A stretch of 64,000 nt of DNA from the NCBI GenBank assembly GCA_032622095.1, contig CP136067.1, positions 53,361,899 to 53,425,898 on the forward strand. Direction: 5' to 3'. Shown here piece after piece: positions 1 through 11,800 of the stretch. A program made the translations under genes and the position numbers. This stretch comes from Siphonodentalium dalli. Lineage: Eukaryota; Mollusca; Scaphopoda; Gadilida; Siphonodentaliidae. The stretch's first letter is position 1. Each line of letters begins with the position of its first letter. The notes under the pieces are model-generated. The model did no database searches, was not told where the DNA came from, and saw only the letters and a list, made by a program, of their open reading frames with translations.

Positions 1-1147
1 CCGCAGCTAGGGGACAGTAAAGAAACTAAGTTGTTGATTTCTAAGTCAGCTGTCACTGAACATTGTATTCCTACTCTGATCGGAGAATTTCTTACCAGGA
101 AGATACTAGTAATTATACAACTATGCTCCCATAATTACCTTTTCCATTTTTTGGCAATAAATAATTTTTATCAATATCATAAGGAACATGGGCTCATGTC
201 AAATTAGTTAATATTAAGATTGAATGAATCATGATTGTGTGTGATTTAAATTACAACATACTTTACATTGTATCATAAAAGTGTATGTTAAAACATTTTC
301 TGTTCATAACTATTGTCTCACCATTATCTTCGCATTGACATTGGACATGTTTAGATTGGATAATGTTTAACTTCAAGCATCAATGGACTATAACCAGTCA
401 TATCTGTGGCAGGAATATCCAACTGGCAACTGGCAGCTGAACAATAATCGGTTGACATTTCTATTTCACTAGTGGTTATCATTTCATGTATATTGCAGCT
501 ATGCCTTTGAAATTAGCATTGATCTGCTGCTGCATTGCTTTAGAATTACATGAAGTTCTATATTGGCTTCCACTGCTTTTTCTATGACATTACCTTTTGC
601 CGTAGCTGATTTGTGAGGGCTGTGGTAGACTGTTGATGCTTGACTTGTAAAGATTGATGTTCTCCAATCTACACCTAACAATTGTATTCAAGTGATTGTG
701 TTCAATGATTTCTCATCCCAGTTTTGATAATAAAATTTTTGTTTTATATTTGTAAGTCATTCATATCTTGCAAAGGGAAAATTAACCCTGATATCAACTG
801 TGCAAAAGGTACACCAGAATAGCTATAACAATAACCAATAGCAGACTGGGTAGGATGCACCCTTGGGTAAATGCCGGTATTTGCTTATGCACATTCGAGG
901 CAATTTTTCTATCCCATATTTACAAGTAGGTATCAGATGGGCGCAGCTGATAGCTCCCTAGAAGTGCAGATAACTGTAATTTTAAACCCTTGGAGATATT
1001 TCAAACCACCTAAAATACTATGCGGGATAGCATCACTAAATTCAGCCTCTGGGGACCTCATTCTGCAAATGACAGGCACACCAAACTCAAGCTTGCTTCC
1101 TCTTCGTTTTTGTAAGTGTCTTTGAATGCTCTTTCGGGTGGTATATA
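1..1147. other. Gene-free flank
   Basis: AT-rich sequence with no convincing exon on either strand. Only a half-copy of the CAGAATGAGGTCCCC hairpin family near 1005-1092 is recognisable. Confidence 0.6.
1005..1092. repeat. Half copy of GAGGTCCCCAGAGG hairpin family
   Basis: The stretch contains CATCACTAAATTCAGCCTCT followed by GGGGACCTCATTCTGC, which matches one arm of the hairpins at 7085, 19986, 56236 and 56586. The opposite arm is missing, so this looks like a decayed or truncated copy. Confidence 0.55.
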
Positions 1148-1360
1148 GAGTAATGCTCTAATTAATCGACCTCTTAACCACAGCAGAATTATGGGTAACT
1201 TTTCAGGATTTAGTCAGAAATATGGCTTGTTGCCATTCATCGGAAAGCTCTCGGCGAGATCTTTCCGATGAATGGCAACAAGCCATATTTCCGACTAAAT
1301 CCTGAAAAGTTACCCATAATTCTGCTGTGGTTAAGAGGTTGTTTAATTAGAGCATTACTG
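1148..1360. mobile_element. Tc1/mariner-like foldback MITE, copy 1
   Basis: An almost complete palindrome of about 213 bp with ends GAGTAATGCTCTAATTAATC and AGAGCATTACTG, flanked by TA on both sides. Arms include CCACAGCAGAATTATGGGTA and its complement. CAGT-type ends with TA duplication fit the Tc1/mariner superfamily (known property). There is no coding capacity, so it must be non-autonomous. Confidence 0.8.
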
Positions 1361-1390
1361 TACTAGTAATACTCGATACATTCATTTATA

Positions 1391-1530
1391 CTTCTGTGAT
1401 TTAATATTGGTAAGATGAAAATCAGTATCTTAAGCATTAATTTTACTTTAATTTAATATTGGTAAGATGAAAATCAATATCTTATAAAGCATTAATTTAT
1501 ACTTCTGTGATTTAATATCATAATGAAAAT
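1391..1530. repeat. Short local tandem duplication
   Basis: A segment containing TTTAATATTGGTAAGATGAA occurs twice in about 60-bp steps, and a third partial copy starts with ACTTCTGTGATTTAATAT. It looks like a small local duplication with no coding signal. Confidence 0.5.
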
Positions 1531-2005
1531 ATGAAAATGAAAGATGCTGTTATAACAATTAAACATTTTCAAAACCAGTGGACTCAATGCAAAATCAGTA
1601 CATTATCATTTGACAACAAAATGCTGTTTAAAAACAGTCAATTGACACTAAAAGTATGCACGGATATCCAAATTAGTGTGAAAAAAATGTCGTCAGAATT
1701 TTCAATGCAGAAAATGACCAGCTTGGTTGCTGAGTGGGAGAATATATCTTCTAATAATTATTTTGTTAACAGCTGTGGAAAGATCCATTGTTCTGATGTC
1801 ACCTATATAGGTGATGGATCAATTGAACAAAAGCTTGGGGCTTCTATTTATAGACATTGACAAGTTTTCAACCTCGTAATTGTGTTATCATTTGTAAATA
1901 CTTGGAAATGATTTAATGTATAAAGTAAGGGCCATTTTTTTCATCCCCACAGCCAAATGGCAAAGATCATCGTAACCTTATTCAAATTATGATTTTTTGA
2001 TTTTC

Positions 2006-2398
2006 TTAACCCTTACTTTACCCAACAAACCGGCCAAAACAGGCCAAATAAAGCTTCAACAGCCTAAAATATCTTCGGTGTGTCTCAATAGAACCATACA
2101 AATATGGATATCATTGGAACTGGCTCCTTCACCACATTGTGATAGTTACAGTTATGCCCTGTGCCAATGCATTCTCTTATATATGCGAGTCGCCTCGCAT
2201 ATATAAGAGAATGCATTGGCCTAAAAAAAATCTTATTTTAACACTTTTTACCATTTTTTCTTACATTCTTTAACAATTTTATAATGTTTAATGTGTTAAG
2301 CCAATGCATTCTCTTATATATGCGAGGCGACCTATGGTCGACACGCATATATAAGAGAATTCATTGGCACAGGGCCCTTCTGTTGGGTAAAGGGTTAA
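2006..2398. mobile_element. TTAA MITE family A (piggyBac-like), copy 1
   Basis: Flanked by TTAA; the right end is TGTTGGGTAAAGGG and the left end is a slightly disturbed CCCTTACTTTACCCAACA. Inside are two hairpins built on TTCTCTTATATATGCGAG, separated by an A/T-rich spacer, each the inverted counterpart of the other. TTAA target duplication and CCC..GGG ends fit piggyBac-type elements. No transposase frame is present. Confidence 0.8.
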
Positions 2399-4199
2399 TA
2401 TCCTTGTTATTTCATCAATAAATGTACATATAACGTCTTCTCAACTCATCAGAAATTATGTAATTTCCGATTCCCAGGCAAATCTTCGAAGTGTTGTGTT
2501 GAAACATCAGGTTGAGTATCAGAATTTTGGTAGGTTAGGTAATACTGGCGATAGATCATTTAACATTAATGTGGCCTGAATTTGAAACTATTTGGGATAA
2601 TAATACTCTTACTGTTGGATCATTTTTTCTTTTTTTAAATGAAAACGCCTTTGTATTTATGGAAAATTATCCTGGAACCTGAATCAATCTTTGAAAGTTA
2701 TTAATTATGAACTATTCACAAATTGTGAACTATTCACAATTGTCAAATATTTTGAATAATTTTGTAACAGCAAATGTTTATAACAATACAATTCAAATTC
2801 AGTTCTTTGTTTTTTTTATGTCACATTCAGATGTTTGTTGCATTCTCTCATTTTATTTTTAGACACATTGTCATATTTGTCAGAACTGTATATATTTAAA
2901 CCCACTTGTGAATAAAAAGTCATGGTAATTTTAATTTTAATTTGTTTTAGATATGTATTTAACAGTGGGTAACGATAATAATACCTCCTGCAAAAATATT
3001 GGTGGAGTGGATGGTATACTGGAAACAGCTTATCTTTCCATCCACAGGCCTCTGTCACTGGTATAGTGTGGCTGCGGGGGTCTGGTTACTACTTTTTCAG
3101 ATTTTTGCAACTTTCGTGCAGGAACCAGTCTATTCAACAAGAGATATTTACTGCATGCAAATAAACAGACACAAGATTTGCAAAAACAATGGCAGACAAC
3201 ATTCCATCTAGGACTGTACACTCATAGATTACACATCATGGTCTTTCAAAACATGAATGTCATATACCAAAATATCGGATATAAGAATGTTGGTAGGAGT
3301 TTATATTAATTATTATTCCTCCATTTTTCCAAGAAAAAGGTGAGGTATATATACTGGATTGACTTTCTGTCTGTGTGTCTATCTGTCCATCTGGGTTATC
3401 GGATCTGAACATATCTCAACTGAGCCAAGATCAATTCTTTTGTCTGCCAGCTATCCAACAAGCATTTGAGTGAACATTGGTACTGTAGTCACAATGTGAG
3501 AGCAATTTCAACCTATTTTTGGTACGGTATGAAATTTCCAACTAATATGTGATCTCCAGACTTTCATAAAGTCTCTAATATTTAAATGAAATTTCTGAGT
3601 TGAACACATGCATCCAAAAACCTACGTAAAAAAAGATACAATTTTTTTTCTGTGATTTATTGTAATAATGAGTTTTAGAGGGACTGGCAATTATTGTCCA
3701 GAAGACAACAACAAAACATCCAAAAAATATCCCGAGATCTTGAAAGATGGTGTATCTCTCTCATGTCACAATTACAACAACATCATTTTTTTAATCCCGA
3801 TTTCAAATCTATGAATTGCTATAAATAAAACAGACAAAACTGAAGATTGGGTATATTATTTGTCTATAAAGGCATAAAAAAGTTGTTAGTTTAGGTCGTA
3901 ACTTGAAGTAAATTCTATATATGAAAGGCAATTTAAATTGAATGAGGGTGCTAACAATATAGAGTTATCTCTCTTGGTATGCTTTTCCAGACAGGTGTCC
4001 TTTATTCATATCTATTATTTTAAACCACGAAATCTATATAAAACTTGTTGAGAAGAGATGCGCTTATCTTTCAGCGGTTTTCGACTTGCAATTCAGATAT
4101 TTCGGTTGGCAAGGTATTATATAAGTTCCGCTGTTTGTGCTATCGGTTTCGAGTTATAAAATCATCCCAATATTTAAATTTACAAAAAATATGGGGATT
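2399..4199. other. Gene-free stretch
   Basis: No supported exon. A pyrimidine-rich segment near 3320-3440 (CTGTCTGTGTGTCTATCTGT) resembles the tails of the GCCATAACTC repeat blocks seen elsewhere in the window. The remainder is unremarkable AT-rich DNA. Confidence 0.5.
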
Positions 4200-4610
4200 A
4201 ATATATGTGGTTTTTATACACCCTTTTGTAAAAAGGTCATATTATGTAATCAGTCTTTCCGTCCATTAACAATTTTTTTGGTTTTGGACCGATAACTCTG
4301 TTTGGATTATTTGATCTGAATCAATGTTGGTATTTCCCCAGCTAAAATATACAGGCCAAATTTGAATATGGGTTCAAAAATATTTTTACATGTGTTATGA
4401 CCTTTTTTCGACTTAAAATTTGACCAATATCATAACATTTCTGTTTCCAACCGATAACTCCTGTTTGGTTTATTTTATTTGAACCAAAGCTGGCATGTGT
4501 TTCCGAGCTAAAAATACAGGCCAAGTTCGAGTATGGGTTCTTCCCCCTTTATTTTCACATGAGTTACATCCATTTTTCGACTTAGAATTTGACTGAATTT
4601 TCGCATTGAA
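4200..4610. repeat. Degenerate 164-bp tandem repeat, about 2.5 copies
   Basis: CCGATAACTC and the later TACAGGCCAA...TATGGGTTC landmarks recur about 164 bp apart, at 4277/4438 and 4349/4513. Copies are diverged. The unit resembles the GCCATAACTC blocks described at 16.3, 21.2 and 24.7 kb. Confidence 0.55.
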
Positions 4611-6159
4611 ATTAGGGGTATATCAGATATTCTTTGTAAGCTCAAATTGTTATTGTGTAGTACAATTCGAAATGGCCAAAGGGAGTATCGGGCAACACCC
4701 TAGCGATACTCTTATCATATTTTTAGTGGCACAGAAATGACTTGCATGGCATATAAAACACCAGTATGATGTTAAAGGAAAGAACCTTGCAAAGGATCGT
4801 GTAGATAGCCATGAACCGATTCAGGCCTGACTATGGTAACAACTCAAATTCTTCAGACCTAGAGCCTAATTTCCGCCCGATACAGGCAAATCGATCAGTG
4901 GAAACTTTGACAGAGGGTTCATAGGGCCACGGTACTTGTAGATCCAATATGAATGTCCCTTATTAGGCTATAGTAATTGAAGCGTGTCTGCATAAAAAGG
5001 TCTAGTGTATTGAGGCGGAATCAGATGTCTGGAGACGATATGACAAGTGCAGTCTTGTCTGGATTCTGACCCGCAAAGCCAAATGACATTTTGACAACAT
5101 GACATCTGAACTCGTTTTCATTAATCTAACCAACGAAATTGATCTAAATTAAACTTATTTATTTACAATAACTGTTTATATATAAATAATTGCTTCAACT
5201 GTTCGTTATCATATAGAAATTCAGTGGCAGTTGTGAAGCAGGAAATTCTTTTCATCATGTTGGTTCCATGCTTTTGCGCAACCTCTGCTGGAAGTCACGT
5301 GAATTTTTTCCTCGGAAAAGTAGTCTTGGTTCCTACACAATGGAACCCTGCACACAACTTTAACAATCTATATCCTGTAAGTGTTTTTATAATTTCATTC
5401 ATGTATACACAGCAACACAAATTGGCAATGGAATCAAAGGACAAGTGTGATATTTTGGGGTCATGGGGGGGGGGGGGGGCAGCGAATGTATGGTACTGTT
5501 ATATGGAGATGTGTCTAGTGAGACAAGTCAACTGATTTGGCGGTGCCAAAATTATATTTTTAAATCTTATTGCCCTGTATATTTCCAGTGTTCGATTATT
5601 CCTATGTTATACACATTGGATAAAAATGTGCATGTGTCGAAAAATTCAGGTTGCTTATTGGCGATTTCAACAAGTCTTGCTAGTTACATGTAACTGAAAC
5701 TTGTTATTTTTAGAAACTTGGCTTTGCACAAGTACATCACCACTCACAATGCAAAATAGAAAAACACAAAGAAGAAATCAACTCAGAGTTATGACATCTC
5801 ATTTTATTTTTCAATATACATTGATCCATTCTCGAGAGATTGGAAATGTAAAAATTTACATGTCAAAAAATATAATATAAAAATATGCATATATCGATCC
5901 TAACAATAATACTGTATCATCATCACAGCCATGAAATTGAAAATAAATAACAATAACAAATCAGCAGCGAGATTTACAAAGCTCGTGTATTATACATACA
6001 TACATATCCAGGGGATATACACAGATTTGTTCTTTTGTAACAACAAGACATGACGGTGGATTCTCATGTCGCATTTTTAGACGAACGGTCGTCTGTATCA
6101 GTTGATAACACAATCATCGTCTTATAGGCCTGCATGTCGTGATTAGAATTGAGGGACGT
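4611..6159. other. Gene-free stretch with a 15-G run
   Basis: No supported exon. A homopolymer of 15 G lies at 5465-5479 and AT-rich simple sequence follows to 6.1 kb. Short open frames here lack splice context and recognisable domains. Confidence 0.5.
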
Positions 6160-6299
6160 TTTCGACCCCTTAACCACAGCAGAATTATGGGTAACTTTTC
6201 AGGATTTAGTCGGAAATATGGCTTGTTGCCATATTTCCGACTAAATTCTGAAAAGTTACCTATAATTCTGCTGTGGTTAAGGGGTCGATTACTTAGAGT
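6160..6299. mobile_element. Tc1/mariner-like foldback MITE, short copy
   Basis: The palindromic core CCTTAACCACAGCAGAATTA, its complement and the loop region of the family are present, but the outer CAGTAATG termini are missing or mutated. This is a shortened, decayed copy of the element seen intact at 7882-8094. Confidence 0.7.
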
Positions 6300-6715
6300 A
6301 TATGAGGTATATGTAACTATACCAGAAATAAAAATGCCGAGAAAGAATAATGTGCAAATTCCAAATTGAAAAGATCATCTATTTCTGCCATTAACCAACC
6401 TTCATGACATGTGGCCCAACATTGACTTGGCAATATAAACTGTTAATCTCAATGAGAAACTAACACGCGAGATTAGAAAATGATCATCAGGTCAAACAAT
6501 AGCATGCAATGGGAGACCATGGATACACGCACAATGGTACAATACACACACTATACTTTTTGAGTACCGGTATATGCCGTGGCTACATGCGTGAGTATAA
6601 TACACAAGCTTCGTACATTTCGCCGCAGTAGTGTATAAATGGTCCAGGAGATGAGGGACCCTGTAGGTTGATAAATAAAAGAAGTCTCTCTTCGACTTCA
6701 TTTATTTAACCCTTC

Positions 6716-6961
6716 CATGACTGGAGCTTCCTGAATTTTGCAAAAAACCCTGTGCCAATGCGTTCTCTTATATGCGAGTCTCCCATAGGTAGCCTCGCAT
6801 ATATAAGAGAATGCATTGGCTTAACAATATTTACCTTGACCTTCTAAGCCAGTGCAATCTAATATGTGAGGCTCCCTATGGGAGACGCTCATATATAAGA
6901 GAATGCACTGGCACAGGGTATTTATGCTGCACCAGCTCAGCTCCCATCATGAAAGGGTTAA
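6716..6961. mobile_element. TTAA MITE family B, copy 1
   Basis: TTAA on both sides, with ends CCCTTCCATGACTGGAGCT and AGCTCCCATCATGAAAGGG. The interior carries two TATATATGCGAG-type hairpins like those of family A, so the core is shared while the ends differ. No coding capacity. Confidence 0.75.
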
Positions 6962-7084
6962 CAATAATAACAACAGATGAGAAAACGTAAATTATCAGAC
7001 CCTGTGTCATGGACATATATTGCATTAAAATGAACGAATGATTTACAAAACAGAACAATATACTCTACACAAATCTAAAACCAC

Positions 7085-7234
7085 CAGGCCTCAAAATGTG
7101 GGGCTGGACATTGCAGAATGAGGTCCCCAGAGGGTGAATTGACTGACGCTGCACCACAAAGTGGGCTATCATCACCAAATTCATCCTCTGGGGACCTCAT
7201 TCTGCTAATGTCCAGAACCATATTTTGAGGCCTG
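7085..7234. mobile_element. Hairpin element with CAGGCCTCAAAAT ends
   Basis: A 150-bp inverted repeat. Outer ends are CAGGCCTCAAAATG and its near complement ATTTTGAGGCCTG; inner arms contain GCAGAATGAGGTCCCCAGAG. The termini resemble hAT ends, but I could not find matching 8-bp flanks. Best complete copy of this hairpin family in the window. Confidence 0.65.
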
Positions 7235-7252
7235 AAAGCCTCATATAGTGAT

Positions 7253-7641
7253 TAACCCTTTACCCAACAAACCGGCCAAATAAAGCTTCAACAGCCTAAA
7301 ATATCTTCGGTCTGTCTCAATAGAACCATACAAATATGGATATCATTGGAACCGGCTCCTTGATCACATTGTGATGGTTACAGTTATGCCCTGTGCCAAT
7401 GCATTCTCTTATATATGCGAGTCGACCATAGGTCGCCTCGCATATATAAGAGAATGCATTGGCCTAAAAAAAAACTTTTTTTAACACTTTTTACCATTTT
7501 TTCTTACATTCTTTAACAATTTTATAATTTTTAATGTGTTAAGCCAATGCATTCTCTTATATATGCGAGGCGACCTATGGTCGACTCGCATATATAAGAG
7601 AATGCATTGGCACAGGGCCCTTCTGTTGGGTAAAGGGTTAA
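7253..7641. mobile_element. TTAA MITE family A, copy 2
   Basis: Intact-looking copy: TTAA, CCCTTTACCCAACAAACCGG, two mirrored TATATATGCGAG hairpins, TGTTGGGTAAAGGG, TTAA. Its right TTAA is shared with the next element, a family C copy. Confidence 0.85.
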
Positions 7642-7830
7642 CCCATTTTACTAAATAGTCATTGACAAGTAGTTCCCTTAGGAAATGTCTAGATATATAA
7701 TAAGTTCAACAAACGGCCACATGTGAACTTATTGTCTGAACATTTCCCTCCAATAAATAGGGAGGACTTCTTCACACATATTATATGTAGCCGCTTATTT
7801 TTCCTGAAAACTTCTCCAGATGAATCATGT
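7638..7830. mobile_element. TTAA MITE family C, truncated copy
   Basis: Starts at the TTAA that also ends the family A copy. It carries the family C signatures TACTAAATAGTCATTGACAA and AATAAGTTCAACAAACGGCC with the opposing GAACTTATTGTCTGAACATT. The right end is not clear. Confidence 0.55.
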
Positions 7831-7881
7831 GTAATAAAGACGGTGTTATCTCTTGTCTATATTCATGAATAAAACAGAATA

Positions 7882-8094
7882 CAGTAATGCCCTAAGTAAT
7901 CGACTCCTTAACCACAGCAGAATTATGGGTAACTTTTCAGGATTTAGTCGGAAATATGGCTTGTTGCCATTCATCGGAAAGCTCTAAGTGAGAGCTTTCC
8001 GATGAATGGCAACAAGCCATATTTCAAACTAAATCCTGAAAAGTTACCCATAATTCTGCTGTGGTTAAGGAGTCGATTACTTAGGGCATTACTG
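7882..8094. mobile_element. Tc1/mariner-like foldback MITE, intact copy
   Basis: A 213-bp near-perfect palindrome. Ends are CAGTAATGCCCTAAGTAATC and its complement, with TA at 7880-7881 and 8095-8096. The loop lies between two AGCTTTCCGATGAATGGCAA-type arms. It sits about 500 bp downstream of the gene 2 stop codon. This is the best-preserved copy in the window. Confidence 0.85.
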
Positions 8095-8462
8095 TAGCTG
8101 ATTTGGGAATATCTATATGTAATATATCCCCACACCAACTATCATAAGATACTGTCAATCTTGTTTCCGGCGACAATGTTTGTTGTATTTAATTCCGAAA
8201 ATCATTAACGATTACTGAAGCCATGGCGAAACATGACCTTGCATGACCTCTCAAAACATCATCAGCACAGGCCTGTATCTATATCTAGACAGAAACCAGA
8301 GGAGTTTTGCTTCGCTGACAAAAGGTCAATAATATTGACAAATTTGAAATCTAATAGTACTGAGCTTTCAAAGGTTACTTCCTCAAATTAAAATATTATC
8401 TGTTACCCCCAAAGCCGAATGAAATAGTAATTTAGGGGCATAAAATAGGACCGTGGATGTAA

Positions 8463-8690
8463 AAATGGTGATTGCGGGTGGAGTATACATACATCATTGC
8501 TTAATTGGCAGCAATTTTCTTCGCGAATTATGTAGTTTTTGGATAGCTACATTTAAAACCATGATTGTGGGTGTAGCCTATACCTGACTGTCATTACTGA
8601 ATTGGCGGCAATGTTTCTCGTGGATTATGAAGTTTTGGGAGAGCTACACTGGATACTGGAATAGTGGGTGGAGTCCACATCTTGGCACTC
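8463..8690 (-). repeat. Tandem duplication of the gene 2 C-terminal coding end
   Basis: Three units with a period of about 93-97 bp, anchored by GGGTGGAGT, GGGTGTAGC and GGGTGGAGT at 8476, 8569 and 8666. The two units nearest the exon contain its last codons and the stop TAA (8594-8596). The unit further downstream is a degenerate copy lying in the presumed 3' UTR. Confidence 0.7.
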
Positions 8691-8826
8691 TCCTGTCTGG
8701 ATCTGAGGGTTCCAGAACTACGAGTTGCAGCAGATCTCGCACTCTGTCCCATTTGAAATAGCTGGCCTGGTTTTACTTTCTTTGAGATTACTCGGATGAG
8801 GTCCCGCGATTGTTTGAAATTATATG
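8594..8826 (-). CDS. Gene 2 terminal coding exon (residues 575-651 and stop)
   Basis: The acceptor TTTTCAG abuts 8826 and the frame runs to TAA at 8594-8596. It encodes a basic, Ser/Arg-rich tail that includes WTPPTIPVSSVALPKL and ends TLPPIQ. Two bases complete the codon opened by the preceding exon. A possible but distant ATTAAA lies at about 8188-8193. The 3' part belongs to a local tandem duplication. Confidence 0.85.
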
Positions 8827-11800
8827 CTGAAAAGAGAATGTAAAAGAATTCAGTGATAGTCTATTCCAGGTATTGGCATATCACTTAATCAAATATTTTT
8901 TATGTTAGTATAATCGCAAACTCCAAATTCATTTTCTATACAAAGAATTATTTTATTTTGGAATAAACACATAGTAATTGGATGGAATTCCAGTTATATG
9001 AATAACAGTTTCCAAAAAATCTTCCTCCAATGTCTATTACCATGTTCAGCTATTCATTTGTTGTTGTAGTGATTCAGCCAGGCTGAGTTATAATGAAATA
9101 CGGTTATATTATAAATTAGGGCCCTGCAAATCATAGATTTAAGGTCAGTGCAGTCATGACAGTGGACAATTAGAACATAGTTAGGGAACTTAGTGGGCAT
9201 ATATTAAAATTAGCATGTTATTTACATGGATATATCCAACATGGAGCACATGAGCAAATAATACGAAAAAACAACGGTATCGTCATTTTAAAACATGTAT
9301 AACCGACCATTTTATAATGTGTGCACAGTGTATGTTTGCATTTAGTAATTTAAGATCACCAGATGGTGTTTATTCTGCTTATTTTGCGGGCCCAAGTCAA
9401 AGATTCAATACAACCTGAATCCTGGTCAAAGGTTTCGAATTGAATCTCGAACTTGGATGCCATTGGGGCCAGATGCCCACAAAAATACAATATGGCCCGT
9501 ATAATATCAACCTACGGCCCGAAAAATGGCCCAAGGAAATTGCTTTACATAATGTTCAACAGTCTGATTATGCTGTTGAGACAGTGCAGTCAATAGTTGA
9601 CATATCAATTAAACATAGCATCCGAAATAAATCTAGCAATAAAGAACAGGCACCTCACTTGTTGTAGGCTTGGATACTTCTCGACATGCATGTTTAGGAT
9701 TTCACAAAGCCATCAGCTTTGTTCATTAGTAAGCAAAATACAAGTTCCCGCAACTGTTATCAGTGTATTGTATTGTGCATAATTTATAGCGATGCAGCAG
9801 ATCAAAATCTTTATTTGGACAAATACCAACGTGTTCTCAAAACAGTGTACACATACTTCAGACCCATCTTTTCAAGTAAACATTTACATTTATCACATGA
9901 TTAGCACTATTTTCCGATGTAATATTCGAGCGTAATAGACACGTGTAATATCGTCGCGTGCAATGACGTCACGCTGCTCTTTGGGACAATGATCGCTGGC
10001 TGCAGTTAATTGTTGTTTTCGATAAAATATAAGCGATTATATGATCATGTGATAAAAAGTATCTCAAACTCGTTCTATTTTATACGTAATTTATCAACCT
10101 CGTCCACTAAATTCTATGTGAGCCTCGGTAAACCTCGGCTCAAATCGAATTTAGTGAACTCGGTTGATAAATTCCGTATAAAATAGTAACTCGTTTGAGA
10201 TCCTCTATATATGTTATGCATGTCGCGATGACAGCATTCCTGTGTGAATGACGCGAGGTTATCAAATAAATAATTTGTATATACATGTAGTAACGGGCAC
10301 AACAACACTGGCTTGGTCTTTAATATTATTTAATATTTTTTTCAATGTTTTTTTCTTTTCGTATTCCCCAAATTATATGCTCATTACCATGAGCGATATA
10401 ATACAACTCCTTGTAGTACATGCAATAATTTATAACATATTGCAATCAACACCTTTCAAAGACATTATTATAACTATTTATTTTCCCTCACATTAGATGG
10501 GTTCATGACATCAATTTTGAATGTGGATGTGCCTAGAATTCAAATAATATTATGATTCTTATTCCTGTATCTGAATATGTAAATCTCACATACCTATGTA
10601 TTGGTTTATTGAGATTAAAGAATTCAGTCAAATCAATTACGATTACAATTACTTTAGTAAATGTAATCAATTACTTTTCGATTACATCTGATTACAATTG
10701 TTAGTTCCAAAATTTTGATCCTACAGGAATAAATAATGAAATAAATGGATTCTCCAAGAATCCATTCAAAGTAATAGCATGAACAGTGACTGTTCAAGCT
10801 ATTTCTTTGAATGGATTCTCCCAATCAGTTTTAAAGTATACATTTGAATGGTCCATTCTTCATTTGTAGGGATGTTCAGATGATATAAGAAGATGACAGC
10901 ATGAGAAACACCATATAGATTTATTTGTATGGATGTTCAGATGTTCCATATAGATTCATTTGTAGGAATGTTCAGATGTCCCATATAGATTCATTTGTAG
11001 GAATGTTCAGATGTCCCATATAGATTCATTTGTAGGGATGTTCATATGTTCCATATATATTCATTTGTAGGGATGTTCAGATGTCCCATATAGATTCATT
11101 TGTAGGGATGTTCATATGTTCCATATAGATTCATTTGTAGGGATGTTCAGATGTTCCATATAGATTCATTTGTAGGGATGTTAAGATGTTCCATATAGAT
11201 TCATTTGTAGGGATGTTAAGATGTCCCATATAGATTCATTTGTAGGGATGTTCAGATGTCCCATATAGATTCATTTGTAGGGATGTTAAGATGTCCTATA
11301 TAGATTCATTTGTAGGGATGTTAAGATGTTCCATATAGCTTCATTTGTAGGGATGTTAAGATGTTCCATATAGATTCATTTGTAGGGATGTTAAGATGTC
11401 CCATATAGATTCATTTGTAGGGATGTTAAGATGTTCCATATAGATTCATTTGTAGGGATGTTATGATGTCCCATATAGATTCATTTGTAGGGATGTTCAG
11501 ATATTAAGTTCAACAAACAGCCCAAGCTATGAGTAAAACATAATATGACATACAATCTGAAGTATTAATGTGTTGGGATTTTCAGAATAAGGCTGTGTGT
11601 TGAACTTGTTAGCTGAATGAATCAATGGGAACAAGGAGTTAATCAGTATCAAATCTTCATTATAGAAAATCTGAAATTACTACACATACTAGTAGTCCAA
11701 GTTTCCTTAGACGTAAACCAGATTGTAATATCGCCAGGGCTAATACTGGTTTAAGTCAAAGTACGGTTCCATTACTCTTCTATAGAAAACATTAAGCATA

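Noticed and set aside
1531-1860. Plus-strand frame of 109 codons
   Set aside because: No recognisable domain, no splice context and sited in AT-rich DNA between MITEs; length alone is not enough.
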